From positions 3,907,501-3,971,500 of the forward strand of contig NZ_CP106753.1 of the NCBI RefSeq assembly GCF_025642115.1: 64,000 nt of DNA, written 5' to 3'. Origin of the DNA: Chitiniphilus purpureus. Its GTDB lineage: Bacteria; Pseudomonadota; Gammaproteobacteria; Burkholderiales; Chitinibacteraceae. Below are positions 1 through 8,752 of the stretch, one piece after another. The position numbers were made by a program, and so were the translations under genes. Below the pieces are notes generated by a model. The model was not told the DNA's origin and did no database searches. It saw only the letters and a program-made list of their open reading frames with translations. Each line of letters begins with the position of its first letter. Position 1 is the first letter of the stretch.

Positions 1-368
1 TTGCGGCCATCGGCATCGACCATCCTGGCGGCGGGAAAGCGCCGCACCTCGCCCTTGAACACGCCCAGACTTTCAGTCGGGCCCTCCTCGCTGCGCTCGA
101 ACAGCAGCTGGGCGCCGACACAGATGCCGAGAAAGGGCCGCTCGCGCGCCGCCTGCAGCACCTCGGCCTTGAGCCCGGACTCATCCAGATGGCGCATGCA
201 GTCGGGCATCGCCCCCTGACCGGGAAAGACCACCTTGTCGGCGCCGGCCACCACCGCTGGCGATTGGGTGAGCACCACATCGGCCTGCCCGGCGGCAACC
301 CGCTGCAACGCCTTGGTCACCGAATGCAGGTTGCCCATGCCGTAATCGACGATCGCAATCCGTTGCAT
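1..368 (-). CDS. hisH: Imidazole glycerol phosphate synthase glutaminase subunit HisH (partial, C-terminus off the window)
   Basis: HisH hydrolyses glutamine and channels ammonia to HisF, which makes imidazole glycerol phosphate and AICAR in histidine synthesis. The protein starts MQRIAIVDYGMGNLHSV, the normal HisH N-terminus. It carries the class I amidotransferase nucleophile in GICVGAQLLF, with Cys at about residue 83. About 122 codons are visible; the His and Glu of the triad would lie beyond the left edge. The ATG sits 2 bases after the hisB stop, so hisB and hisH are one transcript. hisA and hisF probably follow outside the window, which is inference. Confidence 0.96.
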   Translation of the reverse strand, partial: MQRIAIVDYGMGNLHSVTKALQRVAAGQADVVLTQSPAVVAGADKVVFPGQGAMPDCMRHLDESGLKAEVLQAARERPFLGICVGAQLLFERSEEGPTESLGVFKGEVRRFPAARMVDADGR

Positions 369-370
369 GT

Positions 371-964
371 TCAGCCTACCAGCGTGCCTTTGGTGGACGG
401 GGTGACGCCCGCCATCCGTTCATCGAACTCGCAGGCCATGCGCAGCGCGCGCCCCAACGCCTTGAAGATCGTCTCGGCCTGGTGATGCGCGTTCTGACCC
501 TTGAGGTTGTCGATATGCAGCGTCACCGCGGCATGGTTGACGAAACCACGGAAGAATTCGCCGAACAGGTCCACGTCGAACTGGCCGATCACCGCGCGGG
601 TATAGTCGCACGCGTATTCGAGGCCCGGCCGTCCGGAAAGGTCGACCACCACGCGCGAGAGCGCCTCGTCCAACGGCACATAGCTGTGGCCGTAGCGACG
701 GATGCCCTTCTTGTCGCCCACCGCCTTGGCAAACGCCTGGCCCAGCGTGATCCCGACGTCCTCGACGGTATGGTGGGCATCGATATGCAGATCGCCCTTG
801 GCGACGATATCCAGATCGAACAGCCCATGGCGCGCCACCTGATCGAGCATGTGCTCGAAGAACGGCACGCCGGTATCGAAGCGGGACTGCCCGCTGCCAT
901 CGAGGTTGATCGTGACGGTGATCTGGGTTTCGAGCGTATTGCGGGTGACGGTGGCTTGGCGCAT
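371..964 (-). CDS. hisB: Imidazoleglycerol-phosphate dehydratase HisB
   Basis: This 197-residue, single-function dehydratase matches the usual betaproteobacterial length. It converts imidazole glycerol phosphate to imidazole acetol phosphate. The two metal-binding repeats are visible as [14 protein letters not shown] and [14 protein letters not shown], both HHxxE motifs for manganese. The open frame extends upstream of codon [11 protein letters not shown], but homology begins there, so 964 is taken as the start. hisC is not upstream. Instead a plus-strand hydrolase gene diverges from hisB across a 231-bp gap. That gap contains the inverted repeat GGTGAC-N20-GTCACC at 975-1006, a possible operator of unknown relevance. 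Confidence 0.96.
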   Translation of the reverse strand: MRQATVTRNTLETQITVTINLDGSGQSRFDTGVPFFEHMLDQVARHGLFDLDIVAKGDLHIDAHHTVEDVGITLGQAFAKAVGDKKGIRRYGHSYVPLDEALSRVVVDLSGRPGLEYACDYTRAVIGQFDVDLFGEFFRGFVNHAAVTLHIDNLKGQNAHHQAETIFKALGRALRMACEFDERMAGVTPSTKGTLVG

Positions 965-1195
965 GGGCAAGAGCGGTGACACGAAAACAGAAATGCGATT
1001 GTCACCCAGAACCGACGCGGCGGGAAGCGCAGCACGTAAGCAAGGCCGGGCCGCTGGCCGGCGGGACAGGTCGGTTGCAGTCCTTTTGGCCCGATTGCAA
1101 CGGGAAATGTCCATCAGGCCAATCGCGGTGCCGTAACGCGCTGCGGCATGCTTCACCTCCGACGGGCCACCCGGCCCCAGACCCGGAGAATCGCC

Positions 1196-1807
1196 ATGCC
1201 ACGTGCACTGATCGTGATCGATGTACAGAATGCCTACGCCGCCGAACTGCCGATCGAATACCCGCCGCTGGCGCAGACGTTGCATAACGTGGGGCGGGCG
1301 ATGGACGCGGCGCAGGCCGCAGGCGTACCGATCGTGATGGTGCAGCAGGCAGCCCCGGCAAGCGCCGGGCTGTTCGGCACCGGCAGCCCCAGCTGGCGGC
1401 TGCATGAGGCGGTGGCACATCGGCCACACGATCATCTGGTGCAGAAACGGCTGCCAAGCGCGCTGGCCGGCACCGGCCTTGGCGATTGGCTGCGCGCTCG
1501 CGGCATCGATACGCTGACGGTGGCGGGCTACATGACCCAGAACTGCGACGATGCAACGGTGAAGCAGGCGGCGCACGAAGGCTATGCGGTCGAGTTCCTG
1601 TCCGATGCCAGCGGTACGCTGCCGCTGGCCAACCGCGCCGGCAGCGCCAGCGCCGAGGAGATCCACCGGGTGACGCTGGTGGTGATGCAGTCCGGCTTCG
1701 CCGCGGTACTGCGCACCGAGGAGTGGGTCGAGACGCTCGCCAGCGGCGCCGCGCCGGAGCGTGACGACATCCTGACCTCCAATCGGCGCGCGCGCGGGCT
1801 GGTGTGA
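1196..1807 (+). CDS. Isochorismatase-family cysteine hydrolase
   Basis: This 203-residue cysteine hydrolase belongs to the isochorismatase/nicotinamidase superfamily. The catalytic triad is visible: Asp9 in ALIVIDVQN, Lys84 in VQKRLPSAL, and Cys117 in [12 protein letters not shown]. Family members hydrolyse amides or vinyl ethers such as nicotinamide, isochorismate or biuret; the substrate cannot be told from sequence. An in-frame ATG exists at 1148, but the start at 1196 has a GGAGA ribosome-binding site just upstream and begins directly with the conserved core. It is the only plus-strand gene in the left 60 kb and sits head-on against hisD, dividing hisD from hisB. Confidence 0.9.
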   Translation: MPRALIVIDVQNAYAAELPIEYPPLAQTLHNVGRAMDAAQAAGVPIVMVQQAAPASAGLFGTGSPSWRLHEAVAHRPHDHLVQKRLPSALAGTGLGDWLRARGIDTLTVAGYMTQNCDDATVKQAAHEGYAVEFLSDASGTLPLANRAGSASAEEIHRVTLVVMQSGFAAVLRTEEWVETLASGAAPERDDILTSNRRARGLV

Positions 1808-1819
1808 GACGGCATCACA

Positions 1820-1851
1820 CGGGCCGGGCTGCCTCGCATGGCGCCGGTCCG
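1820..1851. terminator. Possible bidirectional hairpin between convergent genes
   Basis: CGGGCCGG (1820-1827) can pair with CCGGTCCG (1844-1851) with one G-U wobble, in the 45-bp gap between the convergent hydrolase and hisD stops. No T-run follows on either strand, so it is a weak candidate. Confidence 0.3.
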
Positions 1852-1852
1852 T

Positions 1853-3145
1853 CTACTTCAGGCGCATCTCGGCGGCGCGCGCATGGGCACTCAAGCCCTC
1901 GCCGTGCGCCAACTCGCTGGCGATGCGGCCCAGCTTCTGCGCGCCCAGCTCGGAGACGTTGATCAGGCTGGTGCGTTTCTGGAAATCGTATACGCCGAGC
2001 GGACTGGCGTAGCGCGCGGTGCGCGCGGTCGGCAGCACGTGGTTGGGCCCCGCGCAGTAGTCGCCGAGCGACTCGCTGGTGAAACGTCCCATGAAGATCG
2101 CGCCGGCGTGGCGCAGCCGGGGCAGCCACGCTTCGGGTTCGGCCACCGACAGCTCCAGATGCTCCGGAGCGATGTAGTTGGCGATCTCGCAGGCTTCGAC
2201 CAGATCCGCCACCTGGATCAGCGCACCGCGGTTGGCAAGCGACGCCTCGATGATCGCGCGCCGCGGCATGGTGGGCAGCAGCCTGGCGATGCTTGCCTCG
2301 ACGCGTTCGATGAACGCCGCGTCCGGGCACAGCAGGATGGCCTGGGCGATCTCGTCGTGCTCGGCCTGACTGAAGAGATCCATCGCCACCCAGTCCGGAT
2401 CGGTGCCACCATCGCAGATCACCAGGATCTCCGAGGGGCCGGCCACCATGTCGATGCCGACGATGCCGAACACCGCCCGCTTGGCGGCAGCGACGTAGGC
2501 ATTGCCCGGGCCGGTGATCTTGTCCACCTGCGGAATGGTCTCGGTGCCGTAGGCAAGCGCACCCACCGCCTGCGCACCGCCGACGGTGAAGGCACGGGTC
2601 ACGCCTGCGACATGCGCCGCGGCCAGCACCAGATCGTTCTTCTCGCCGCGCGGGGTGGGCACCACCATGATGATCTCGGGCACGCCGGCCACGTGCGCCG
2701 GCAGCACATTCATCAGCACCGACGACGGATAGGCCGCCTTGCCGCCGGGCACATAGACCCCGACCCGGTCCAGCGGCGTGATCTGCTGGCCCAGCAGCGT
2801 GCCGTCCTCGTCGCGATAGCTCCACGAGTCGGCTCGCTGACGCTCGTGGTATTGGCGCACCCGTTGTGCCGCCGCCACCAGCGCCTCGCGCCTGGCCGCC
2901 GGCAGCCGCTCGAACGCGGCCTTCAACTCATGCTGCGACAGCTCCAGCTCCGCCAGCGTCTGCGCCTGGGTGCCGTCGAAGCGGTTGGTGTAGGCCACCA
3001 CCGCGGCATCGCCGCACGCCTTCACCTCGGCAAGGATGCCGGCCACCGCAGCATCGACCTGCGGGTCCTGCGAGGTTTCGAATGCCAGCAGCGCGCGCAG
3101 CTGGGCCTGGAAATCAGGGGAGCGGGAATCGAGGCGGCGGATCAT
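1853..3145 (-). CDS. hisD: Histidinol dehydrogenase HisD
   Basis: HisD is a zinc enzyme that oxidises histidinol to histidine in two NAD-dependent steps. The 430-residue length is normal. Recognisable motifs are the metal-ligand segment SQAEHDEI, the catalytic Glu-His pair in IAPEHLEL, and the C-terminal His of [12 protein letters not shown]. The ATG at 3145 begins [12 protein letters not shown], a typical start. In related genomes hisD usually follows hisG directly. Here hisG ends 48.2 kb away, and hisD instead follows a secretion operon, with a TATAAT box in the 130-bp gap before it. Confidence 0.97.
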   Translation of the reverse strand: MIRRLDSRSPDFQAQLRALLAFETSQDPQVDAAVAGILAEVKACGDAAVVAYTNRFDGTQAQTLAELELSQHELKAAFERLPAARREALVAAAQRVRQYHERQRADSWSYRDEDGTLLGQQITPLDRVGVYVPGGKAAYPSSVLMNVLPAHVAGVPEIIMVVPTPRGEKNDLVLAAAHVAGVTRAFTVGGAQAVGALAYGTETIPQVDKITGPGNAYVAAAKRAVFGIVGIDMVAGPSEILVICDGGTDPDWVAMDLFSQAEHDEIAQAILLCPDAAFIERVEASIARLLPTMPRRAIIEASLANRGALIQVADLVEACEIANYIAPEHLELSVAEPEAWLPRLRHAGAIFMGRFTSESLGDYCAGPNHVLPTARTARYASPLGVYDFQKRTSLINVSELGAQKLGRIASELAHGEGLSAHARAAEMRLK

Positions 3146-3177
3146 GGCAGCACAGCCGAAAGAGGACGGAAACGCCG

Positions 3178-3183
3178 ATTATA
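3178..3183 (-). promoter_or_regulatory. Candidate -10 box for hisD
   Basis: A perfect TATAAT on the minus strand lies 33 bases upstream of the hisD ATG, in the gap after the transglutaminase gene. No good TTGACA-like -35 is seen at 16-18 bp spacing, so the assignment rests on the -10 hexamer and position only. Confidence 0.4.
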
Positions 3184-3275
3184 CCCAAGAGCCCCGAGCA
3201 GGCGTCCGCGTCGGTGCTGCTGCAAACCGCTGCAGCGTGGCAGCGCCATGGCGCCGGAAGGCGGTGGACAACCCG

Positions 3276-4115
3276 CTATTCCATCGTGACCTTCAGCCCC
3301 GGCGAGCCGCCGAACTTGCTGATGCCGGCGGCACCGGCTGCGGTACGCTGCACGACGCGGTAGGCGATATAGCGCAGCGGCGGCGGCAGGAAATCCTCCT
3401 TCTGCGCGTCGACCACCTGCCACTGGCCATCCAGCCACAGCTCGCACCAGTTGTGGTAGTCCACCGAGCGCGCCAGGCCATCGCGTTCCAGCACATAGCC
3501 GCCCATCGCCCGTGCCGGGATGCCGCAGGCACGGGCCAGCGCGGTCACGAGGTAGGCGTATTCGGTGCAGTCGCCGCGTCGCTGGCGCAGCGCATACGCG
3601 GCGCCCTGGTCCTCGGCGACAAAGCCGGCATAGACAAGATTGCCACGCACCCAGTGGTAGATCGCCCGCGCCGTATCGGGCGGCGCAGCCTGGCGCAGGG
3701 TCTGCGCCAGTTCGCGCAGCGGCGCGGCATCCGCTTCGATATAGGGTTCAGGGCCCAGATACCCGGCAGGGTCGTCCAGGACAGTCTGCTGCTGCTCACC
3801 CAGCACCGCCTGCACCCGCACCAGCTTCTTGTCGAACGGCGCCAGCTCGCGGATCGGCACCTCGACCAGGGTGTTGCCCCTTGCATCGTCGTGCAGCCGG
3901 TGCGGTGCATCGATATGCAGCTCCAGCCGCGTCTGGCCGGCGGCGCGGCGCATCGGCACATAGAACCAGGCCGTGGCCTCGCGCAGCGGCGCCGCGGCGG
4001 GGTTGCCAAGCATCAGTTGCTGCCGTACCAACCGTTGGCGCGGCTGCGCCGCGACGGGCAGGGTCCAGCCCAGCGCCAGCGCCGCGCAGCCGGACAGGAA
4101 CTGCCTGCGCCGCAT
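3276..4115 (-). CDS. Tat-exported transglutaminase-like cysteine protease-fold protein
   Basis: This 279-residue protein starts MRRRQFLSG, a twin-arginine (RRxFL) motif, followed by a hydrophobic stretch and a likely cleavage near VAA-Q (residue 23). The C-terminal half has a transglutaminase-like core with the triad Cys183 (RRGDCTEYAY), His221 (DYHNWCELW) and Asp236 (QVVDAQKEDF). The family includes transamidases and peptidases; the reaction here is unknown. The open frame extends upstream to 4265, but that part overlaps the rhodanese-like gene in another frame, so 4115 is preferred. It begins 5 bases after the rhodanese-like stop and is the last gene of the secretion operon, suggesting a periplasmic accessory role (inference). 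Confidence 0.8.
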   Translation of the reverse strand: MRRRQFLSGCAALALGWTLPVAAQPRQRLVRQQLMLGNPAAAPLREATAWFYVPMRRAAGQTRLELHIDAPHRLHDDARGNTLVEVPIRELAPFDKKLVRVQAVLGEQQQTVLDDPAGYLGPEPYIEADAAPLRELAQTLRQAAPPDTARAIYHWVRGNLVYAGFVAEDQGAAYALRQRRGDCTEYAYLVTALARACGIPARAMGGYVLERDGLARSVDYHNWCELWLDGQWQVVDAQKEDFLPPPLRYIAYRVVQRTAAGAAGISKFGGSPGLKVTME

Positions 4116-4120
4116 CGCGT

Positions 4121-4990
4121 TCAACCACCGCAGCGCGGCTGCTTGGGGCCGCGCTCGCGCGCCTGCCACTGCGCCTGCTGCTGCCGTGCAAAACGCTGGT
4201 ACTCGGCTGCGCCGCTGTAGTGCAGCACCGGCACCTGCGGCAATGCGCGCTGCAGCGCCTGCCAAGCCGCCCCGTCGAGCGCGGCGTCACCCACCAGCGT
4301 GACGGCGGCGAGCGGCACGCCCGGCAGCGCCTTGCGCCGGGCCTTGAGCAAGGCCTGCACCGCATCCGGCGTGGCCTTGGCCAGCGGTACCGCCTGCAAC
4401 AGCTGTTCGCGCAGGCCGGCGCTGTCCGGCAGCGCGAGGATGGCGTTCTCGCTGAAGCGGCTGGCCTGGTACAGCTCGTCCGGCTGCAGGCGCGCCAGCT
4501 CGACTGCGGCCGGCGGATTGCCGGCAACGGCGAATCCCTGCCGCACCCAGTTCAGCAGCCCCCCCTGCAGGACCTCGACCCGTGCAAAGCCGGCCCGCTT
4601 CAACTCCCCGCATAGCGCGTACAGCTCCACGTCCTGCCGGCCCGACCCGACCAGCACCAACGGTTTGCCCTTCAGGAACGGACGCGACCTGAGTTCGCTG
4701 GCCGACAGCTGCACCGCGCCGGGAATATGGTAGGCAGCAAACTGGTCGGCACGCCGCAGATCGATCAGCATGGCCGCGGCCCCGCGCTGCTGCACCGCCA
4801 GGGCGCCAGCGGCGCAGGCAAAGTCGGGCACCGGCTCGGGCGCGAGCGGCGGCGGCGCATCGTTGCCCGACGCGTCCTGCTGCTTGCATTGCGACCCCTG
4901 GCGCGGCAAGGCACGCACCGATTCGGGCAATTCCAGTGCGCCGGCGCCGGCGGCAAGGGCGAAGGTGAGCACGCCGATCCATGTATGCAT
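4121..4990 (-). CDS. Secreted rhodanese-like domain protein lacking the catalytic cysteine
   Basis: This 289-residue protein has an N-terminal signal-like stretch (MHTWIGVLTFALAAGAGA). A rhodanese-like domain at about residues 60-165 shows LIDLRRADQFAAYHIPGAVQL. The active-site loop reads VLVGSGRQD, where active enzymes have Cys-x-x-G-x-R, so the sulfur-carrying cysteine is missing near residue 115. A second weaker alpha/beta stretch follows (about 200-260). It is probably a binding rather than a sulfurtransferase domain. The ATG abuts the preceding pseudopilin stop with no gap and the next gene is 5 bases downstream, so it is cotranscribed with the secretion genes. Confidence 0.7.
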   Translation of the reverse strand: MHTWIGVLTFALAAGAGALELPESVRALPRQGSQCKQQDASGNDAPPPLAPEPVPDFACAAGALAVQQRGAAAMLIDLRRADQFAAYHIPGAVQLSASELRSRPFLKGKPLVLVGSGRQDVELYALCGELKRAGFARVEVLQGGLLNWVRQGFAVAGNPPAAVELARLQPDELYQASRFSENAILALPDSAGLREQLLQAVPLAKATPDAVQALLKARRKALPGVPLAAVTLVGDAALDGAAWQALQRALPQVPVLHYSGAAEYQRFARQQQAQWQARERGPKQPRCGG

Positions 4991-5563
4991 CTACTGCAGA
5001 CCTCCCGGTTGCTGTGTCGGTATGGGTGTCAACGGTGTCAGGGCCGGGGCGGTGCCGTTCTGCAGGTCGGCCGCGCGTTGCGGTGGGTCGCAGAACAGCC
5101 AGTCCCGGTAACGTCCGGCCTTTGCAAAACCGACTTCGTCGGGCTCGAAGCCCTCTTCCTTGACCGGTGCCGCCTCGCTGAGCGAGTGCACGCACACGAT
5201 GCGCCCCTGCTCGCGCCGCACGCCCCATTCGGCCTTGCCGGTGATCGGGTCCCGATACAGCGCGCGCAGATGACGGCGCACCACCTGCGAGCGTGGATCG
5301 GCAAGCAGGTCCGCCAGCTCGCCCGGATACTCCCCACGGCCGCCGACCACCGCGCCCCGATGGTAGCTGCGCAGCGCGGCGCGGAACTGTCCGCCGATGA
5401 AGCGCAGCTCCTCCTCGCGCTCGCGCCGTACCTGGGTGGCATCCACCTCCACCGCCAGCAATGCACCCAGCGCCAGCAGCAGCAGCGCGAACAGCAGGAA
5501 CAGATAGGCGAAGCCGTCGCACCGGGATCGCATAGCGGGTGCCGGACCAGACGGTATCACCAT
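4991..5563 (-). CDS. Minor pseudopilin-like protein of the type II-like system
   Basis: This 190-residue protein has a short polar leader, then DGFAYLFLLFALLLLALG, one membrane segment resembling a prepilin helix. It then has a charged coiled stretch (QVRREREEELRFIGGQF) and a PulG-like globular part (DPITGKAEWGVRREQGRIVCVHS). The position five residues after the putative Gly-Phe cleavage site is Phe instead of the usual Glu, as in some minor pseudopilins of the GspK type. The tail is rich in Pro and Gln. The start at 5563 overlaps the upstream gene by 7 bases; MRSRC at 5533 is an alternative start. It probably forms part of the pseudopilus tip (inference). Confidence 0.7.
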   Translation of the reverse strand: MVIPSGPAPAMRSRCDGFAYLFLLFALLLLALGALLAVEVDATQVRREREEELRFIGGQFRAALRSYHRGAVVGGRGEYPGELADLLADPRSQVVRRHLRALYRDPITGKAEWGVRREQGRIVCVHSLSEAAPVKEEGFEPDEVGFAKAGRYRDWLFCDPPQRAADLQNGTAPALTPLTPIPTQQPGGLQ

Positions 5564-5940
5564 GCGCCGAACGCCGTGCCGTCCTGCGCGGTGCCCGAGG
5601 CGCCGCTGTGTACCTGCGCCACACCGCCCGGCTCGCCGTCCTGCGGCGGCGCCACCACCCAGGTCTCGGCCGAGTCGGTCAACGGATCGACCGGCACCGC
5701 GTGCAGGTAGCGCGCGCTCACCAGTTCGGCAAGGTCGTTCGGATAGCGCCCTTTGTCGGCGTGGAAGCGGTCGATGCTGCGCCGCAGGACCAGCAGGTTT
5801 TCCTTGAGCACGCCTTCCTTGGCATGGTCAAGCGACTGGAAGTAGCGCGGCAGGGCGATGGTGGTCAGCATGGCCACGATGGCAAGCACCACCAGGAGTT
5901 CGATCAATGTGAACGCACGCAGACGGGTCAGCCGCTTCAT
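5557..5940 (-). CDS. GspG/PulG-like pseudopilin
   Basis: This 127-residue protein has the type IV prepilin N-terminus RLRAFTLIELLVVLAI, with Glu at position 5 and a hydrophobic helix. It then shows the GspG-like pattern FHADKGRYPNDLAELV and PVDPLTDSAETW, suggestive of a calcium-binding loop. The residue before the cleaved Phe is Ala rather than the usual Gly, which prepilin peptidase tolerates in some proteins. It starts 1 base after the stop of the upstream pseudopilin (TGAGATG). No prepilin peptidase gene is in the window, so that enzyme must be encoded elsewhere. Confidence 0.82.
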   Translation of the reverse strand: MKRLTRLRAFTLIELLVVLAIVAMLTTIALPRYFQSLDHAKEGVLKENLLVLRRSIDRFHADKGRYPNDLAELVSARYLHAVPVDPLTDSAETWVVAPPQDGEPGGVAQVHSGASGTAQDGTAFGAW

Positions 5941-5941
5941 C

Positions 5942-6418
5942 TCACCACTCCCGGTAGGGCACACCGTTGAGCCCGGCCTTGTCCGACTGCGAATACACGT
6001 CGTACACGTCCTCGCCCTCGGCGGGTGCGTCGGCGGGCGAGGCATAGCTGCGCCGGCCCCAGCTTTGCGCCGGTGCCAGCGTGGCGTCGCCAAACGGATC
6101 GCGTGGCAGGCGGCGCAGGAAATACAGCTTCTGCTTTTGCGGACTACGGATGTCGTCCACGCCGTCCACCAGCTCCTCCAGCGTCTTGGGATAGCCCGAT
6201 TCGCCGAGTGCCAGCGCGATGCGCCCCTGCTCGGCGGCGCGTTTGTAGGCGTCGATCGCGGTGCGGATCTCGCGCAGTGCCGCGCGCAGCTCGCTCTCCT
6301 TGGCCCGCTGCGCCGCCAGCTGCGCCACCGGCGTGGCCACCAGCGCGAGCACCGCCATGATGGCCAGCGTCACCATCAGCTCGATGAAGGTGAAGCCGCG
6401 GATGCGCCGCCCGGCCAT
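5942..6418 (-). CDS. GspG/PulG-like major pseudopilin
   Basis: This 158-residue protein has a canonical prepilin N-terminus, [16 protein letters not shown], with Gly before the cleavage site and Glu5. It continues with the GspG pattern [12 protein letters not shown] and LPRDPFGD. It lies 3 bases after the secretin stop. Two consecutive GspG-type genes suggest one major subunit and one specialised subunit; which one builds the pseudopilus cannot be settled by sequence alone. Confidence 0.84.
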   Translation of the reverse strand: MAGRRIRGFTFIELMVTLAIMAVLALVATPVAQLAAQRAKESELRAALREIRTAIDAYKRAAEQGRIALALGESGYPKTLEELVDGVDDIRSPQKQKLYFLRRLPRDPFGDATLAPAQSWGRRSYASPADAPAEGEDVYDVYSQSDKAGLNGVPYREW

Positions 6419-6421
6419 GGC

Positions 6422-8752
6422 TCAGTTCCCGACCTTGAGCGTATGGGTCAGCGGCAGCGGCAACGGTTGCGCCGGTGCCGGCTCCGGGCTGACCGAGACC
6501 AGGTTGATGCGCGCCTCGCCGGCCTTGAGCGCCTTGAAGGTGAAGCTTGCCAGCGCGCCATTGCCGTTGATGCCGGCGGCGTTGCGCCGCACATTGGAGA
6601 CGAACACCTTGCCCTGCGCCGGATCGCTGCGCTGGTTGAAGACGGTCTCGCCGCCCTGCTGCTTGAGGAAGTCGCCTTCCTGCACCGAGACGAGCTGTAC
6701 GGTGGCCGGGTCATAGCCGATCAGCAGCGGCACACCCTGCAGCGGCCCGTTGCTGCTGACCTGCAGGCTGATGCTGAACTGCTCGCCGACGCGCACCGCG
6801 GCCGGCCCCGCCCACGAGAAGCCAAGCCCGCCCGCCTGTGCCGTGCCGATCGCTGCGGGTGCAGCTGCGGGTGCAGCCGACGCCGGCTGTGGCGACACCT
6901 GGGTGCTGGTGGCCGGGGCCGTCGTGCCCTTGGCCGGCGCCTCGCCCTTGCCCTCGGCCGGCACCGGCACCAGGCGCAGCGGCTTGGCGCCCACCGCGGT
7001 CTCGGTGCCCGAATCGAACTCGGTATTGATGAGATCGGGCCGGCGCACGCTGCGGATGATGCGTGGCGTGATCGCCAGCATGATCTCGCTGCGCTTGGCA
7101 TCGTCCTTCTGGCTGCCAAACAACCGCCCCAGCAGCGGGAACTCGCCCAGCCCCGGTACGCGGTTGCCGGTACTGCGGTCCTCGTCGTTGATCAGCCCGG
7201 CCAGCACCTGGGTCTCGCCGTCCTTCAGCCGCAGTACCGTGGACGCGTTGCGCGTGCCGATCTGATAGGCGATCGACTTGGCCGAGCCGATCACCTCGCG
7301 GATGATGTTGGAGACCTCCAGGTTGATGCGGATGGCCACGTCCTCGTCCAGATAGATGTTGGGCTCCACTTCCAGCTTCAGCCCCACGTCCAGGTAGCTG
7401 ACCGACTCGGAGGCGAAGCCGGAGGTGCCGTTCTGGCTGGTGGTGAACACCGGCACCCGGTCGCCGATCATGATCTTGGCCTTTTCCTTGTTGCGCACGC
7501 GGATGCGCGGATTGGCGAGGATATTGCTGTCCTGGTCCTCCTTGCGCGCATTGAGCGTGGTGTTGCCCACCGAGGCGGCGATCCGGTTGCGGCTCAGGTT
7601 GAGCAGGTCGTTCAGCGTCAGCGAGGCGCCCTGCGACACCAGCGGCGCCAGTGTCAGCTGCTCCGGCCAGCGGATGCCCAGCTCCATCAGCCGCGAGCGC
7701 TGCACCTCCAGCACCTCCACTTCCAGCATCACCTCCGGATCGGCCACATCCTGCAGTGCGATCAGCCGCTCGGCCATGCGGATCACCTCGGGTGTGTCGC
7801 GGACGATGACGATCCCGAGGCGCTCGTCGAGCACCATGTCCTTGACCTTGAGGATGGTCTTGAGCGTGTTGGCGACCGCCTTCACGTCGGCGTTGGCGAT
7901 GAAGAACGAGCGTACCGAGAGCGACTGGTAGTCCTTGGCCTTCTGCGGCGTATTCGGATAGATCAGGATGGCGTCGGGCCCCAGCACCTTCTGTTCGAGC
8001 TGGTTGGTCACCAGCATCAGCCGCACCGCATCCTCGATCGAGGTGTTTTTCGCCAGCACGGTCACCTTCAGATCGGGCCGGATCTCCTTGTCGAAGAAGA
8101 AATTCAGCCCCGACACCTTGGAGATCACGTCGAACACCGACTTGAACGGCGCATCGCGGAACTCCAGCGTGATCGGCTTCTTGAACTTGGCTGCCAGCGC
8201 ATCGGCAGCATCGGCCGGCCTGACGGCGACGGCGAGCCGCTCCTTGAGCAGCAGCGCTTCCCGCTGCTGCGGGTTCTCGGCGAGCACGACACGCAGTTTC
8301 TCGGCCGCCTGCTCCAGCGCCACCGCATCACCGGCCCCGAGCAGCGCTTCGATCCCGGCCAGTGCCTGGCGATGCTTGCGTTCCTGGTACAGCGCCGCCA
8401 GCCCCTGCGTGGCCATGGCATTCTCAGGATCGAGCACCAGTACCTGGCGATAGCCTTTCTCCGCTTCGCCGATGTCGCCGGCGCGACGCGCCTCGTCGGC
8501 CCGGCGCAGCGCCTGGCCGACCAGCAGGTTGCGCTGCGTCATCAGTGCGATGCGGTATTCGGCGTTGCCCGGCTCAAGCCGCGTGGCTTCCTCCAGCTTG
8601 GAGAGCGACTCCTGCTGCCGCCCGGCTGCGGCCAGGGCCTTGGCCTCGCGGAACGCCTGGTGTCCGGCGCAGCCGGTCAGGACCAGCAGCGCGCACAGCA
8701 GCGCGACGCGGCGCGCGAACAGGCCCGGTGCACGGTGGATCAAGCGCTTCAA
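6422..8752 (-). CDS. gspD: GspD-like outer-membrane secretin with TPR and C-terminal cohesin domain
   Basis: This 776-residue lipoprotein (LTGC, Cys28) is the outer-membrane channel of the system. Domains in order: TPR-like repeats (about 35-180); an STN/N0 domain beginning ITLEFRDAPFKSVFDVISKVSGLNF; an N1 domain; the secretin domain, including RVPVFTTSQNG, QVLAGLINDEDR and VPGLGEFPLLGRLFGS; an Ala/Pro-rich linker (about 600-650); and a cohesin-like beta domain to the end (VGEQFSISLQV, VPLLIGYDPATVQLVSVQEGDFL). The start codon is TTG and overlaps the upstream stop (TTGA). The extra cohesin module is not part of classic GspD and may face the outside or bind cargo (inference). Confidence 0.93.
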   Translation of the reverse strand: MKRLIHRAPGLFARRVALLCALLVLTGCAGHQAFREAKALAAAGRQQESLSKLEEATRLEPGNAEYRIALMTQRNLLVGQALRRADEARRAGDIGEAEKGYRQVLVLDPENAMATQGLAALYQERKHRQALAGIEALLGAGDAVALEQAAEKLRVVLAENPQQREALLLKERLAVAVRPADAADALAAKFKKPITLEFRDAPFKSVFDVISKVSGLNFFFDKEIRPDLKVTVLAKNTSIEDAVRLMLVTNQLEQKVLGPDAILIYPNTPQKAKDYQSLSVRSFFIANADVKAVANTLKTILKVKDMVLDERLGIVIVRDTPEVIRMAERLIALQDVADPEVMLEVEVLEVQRSRLMELGIRWPEQLTLAPLVSQGASLTLNDLLNLSRNRIAASVGNTTLNARKEDQDSNILANPRIRVRNKEKAKIMIGDRVPVFTTSQNGTSGFASESVSYLDVGLKLEVEPNIYLDEDVAIRINLEVSNIIREVIGSAKSIAYQIGTRNASTVLRLKDGETQVLAGLINDEDRSTGNRVPGLGEFPLLGRLFGSQKDDAKRSEIMLAITPRIIRSVRRPDLINTEFDSGTETAVGAKPLRLVPVPAEGKGEAPAKGTTAPATSTQVSPQPASAAPAAAPAAIGTAQAGGLGFSWAGPAAVRVGEQFSISLQVSSNGPLQGVPLLIGYDPATVQLVSVQEGDFLKQQGGETVFNQRSDPAQGKVFVSNVRRNAAGINGNGALASFTFKALKAGEARINLVSVSPEPAPAQPLPLPLTHTLKVGN

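Noticed and set aside
975..1006. GGTGAC-N20-GTCACC inverted repeat before hisB as an operator
   Set aside because: Six-base arms with a 20-base gap can occur by chance, and no matching regulator or second site was seen.
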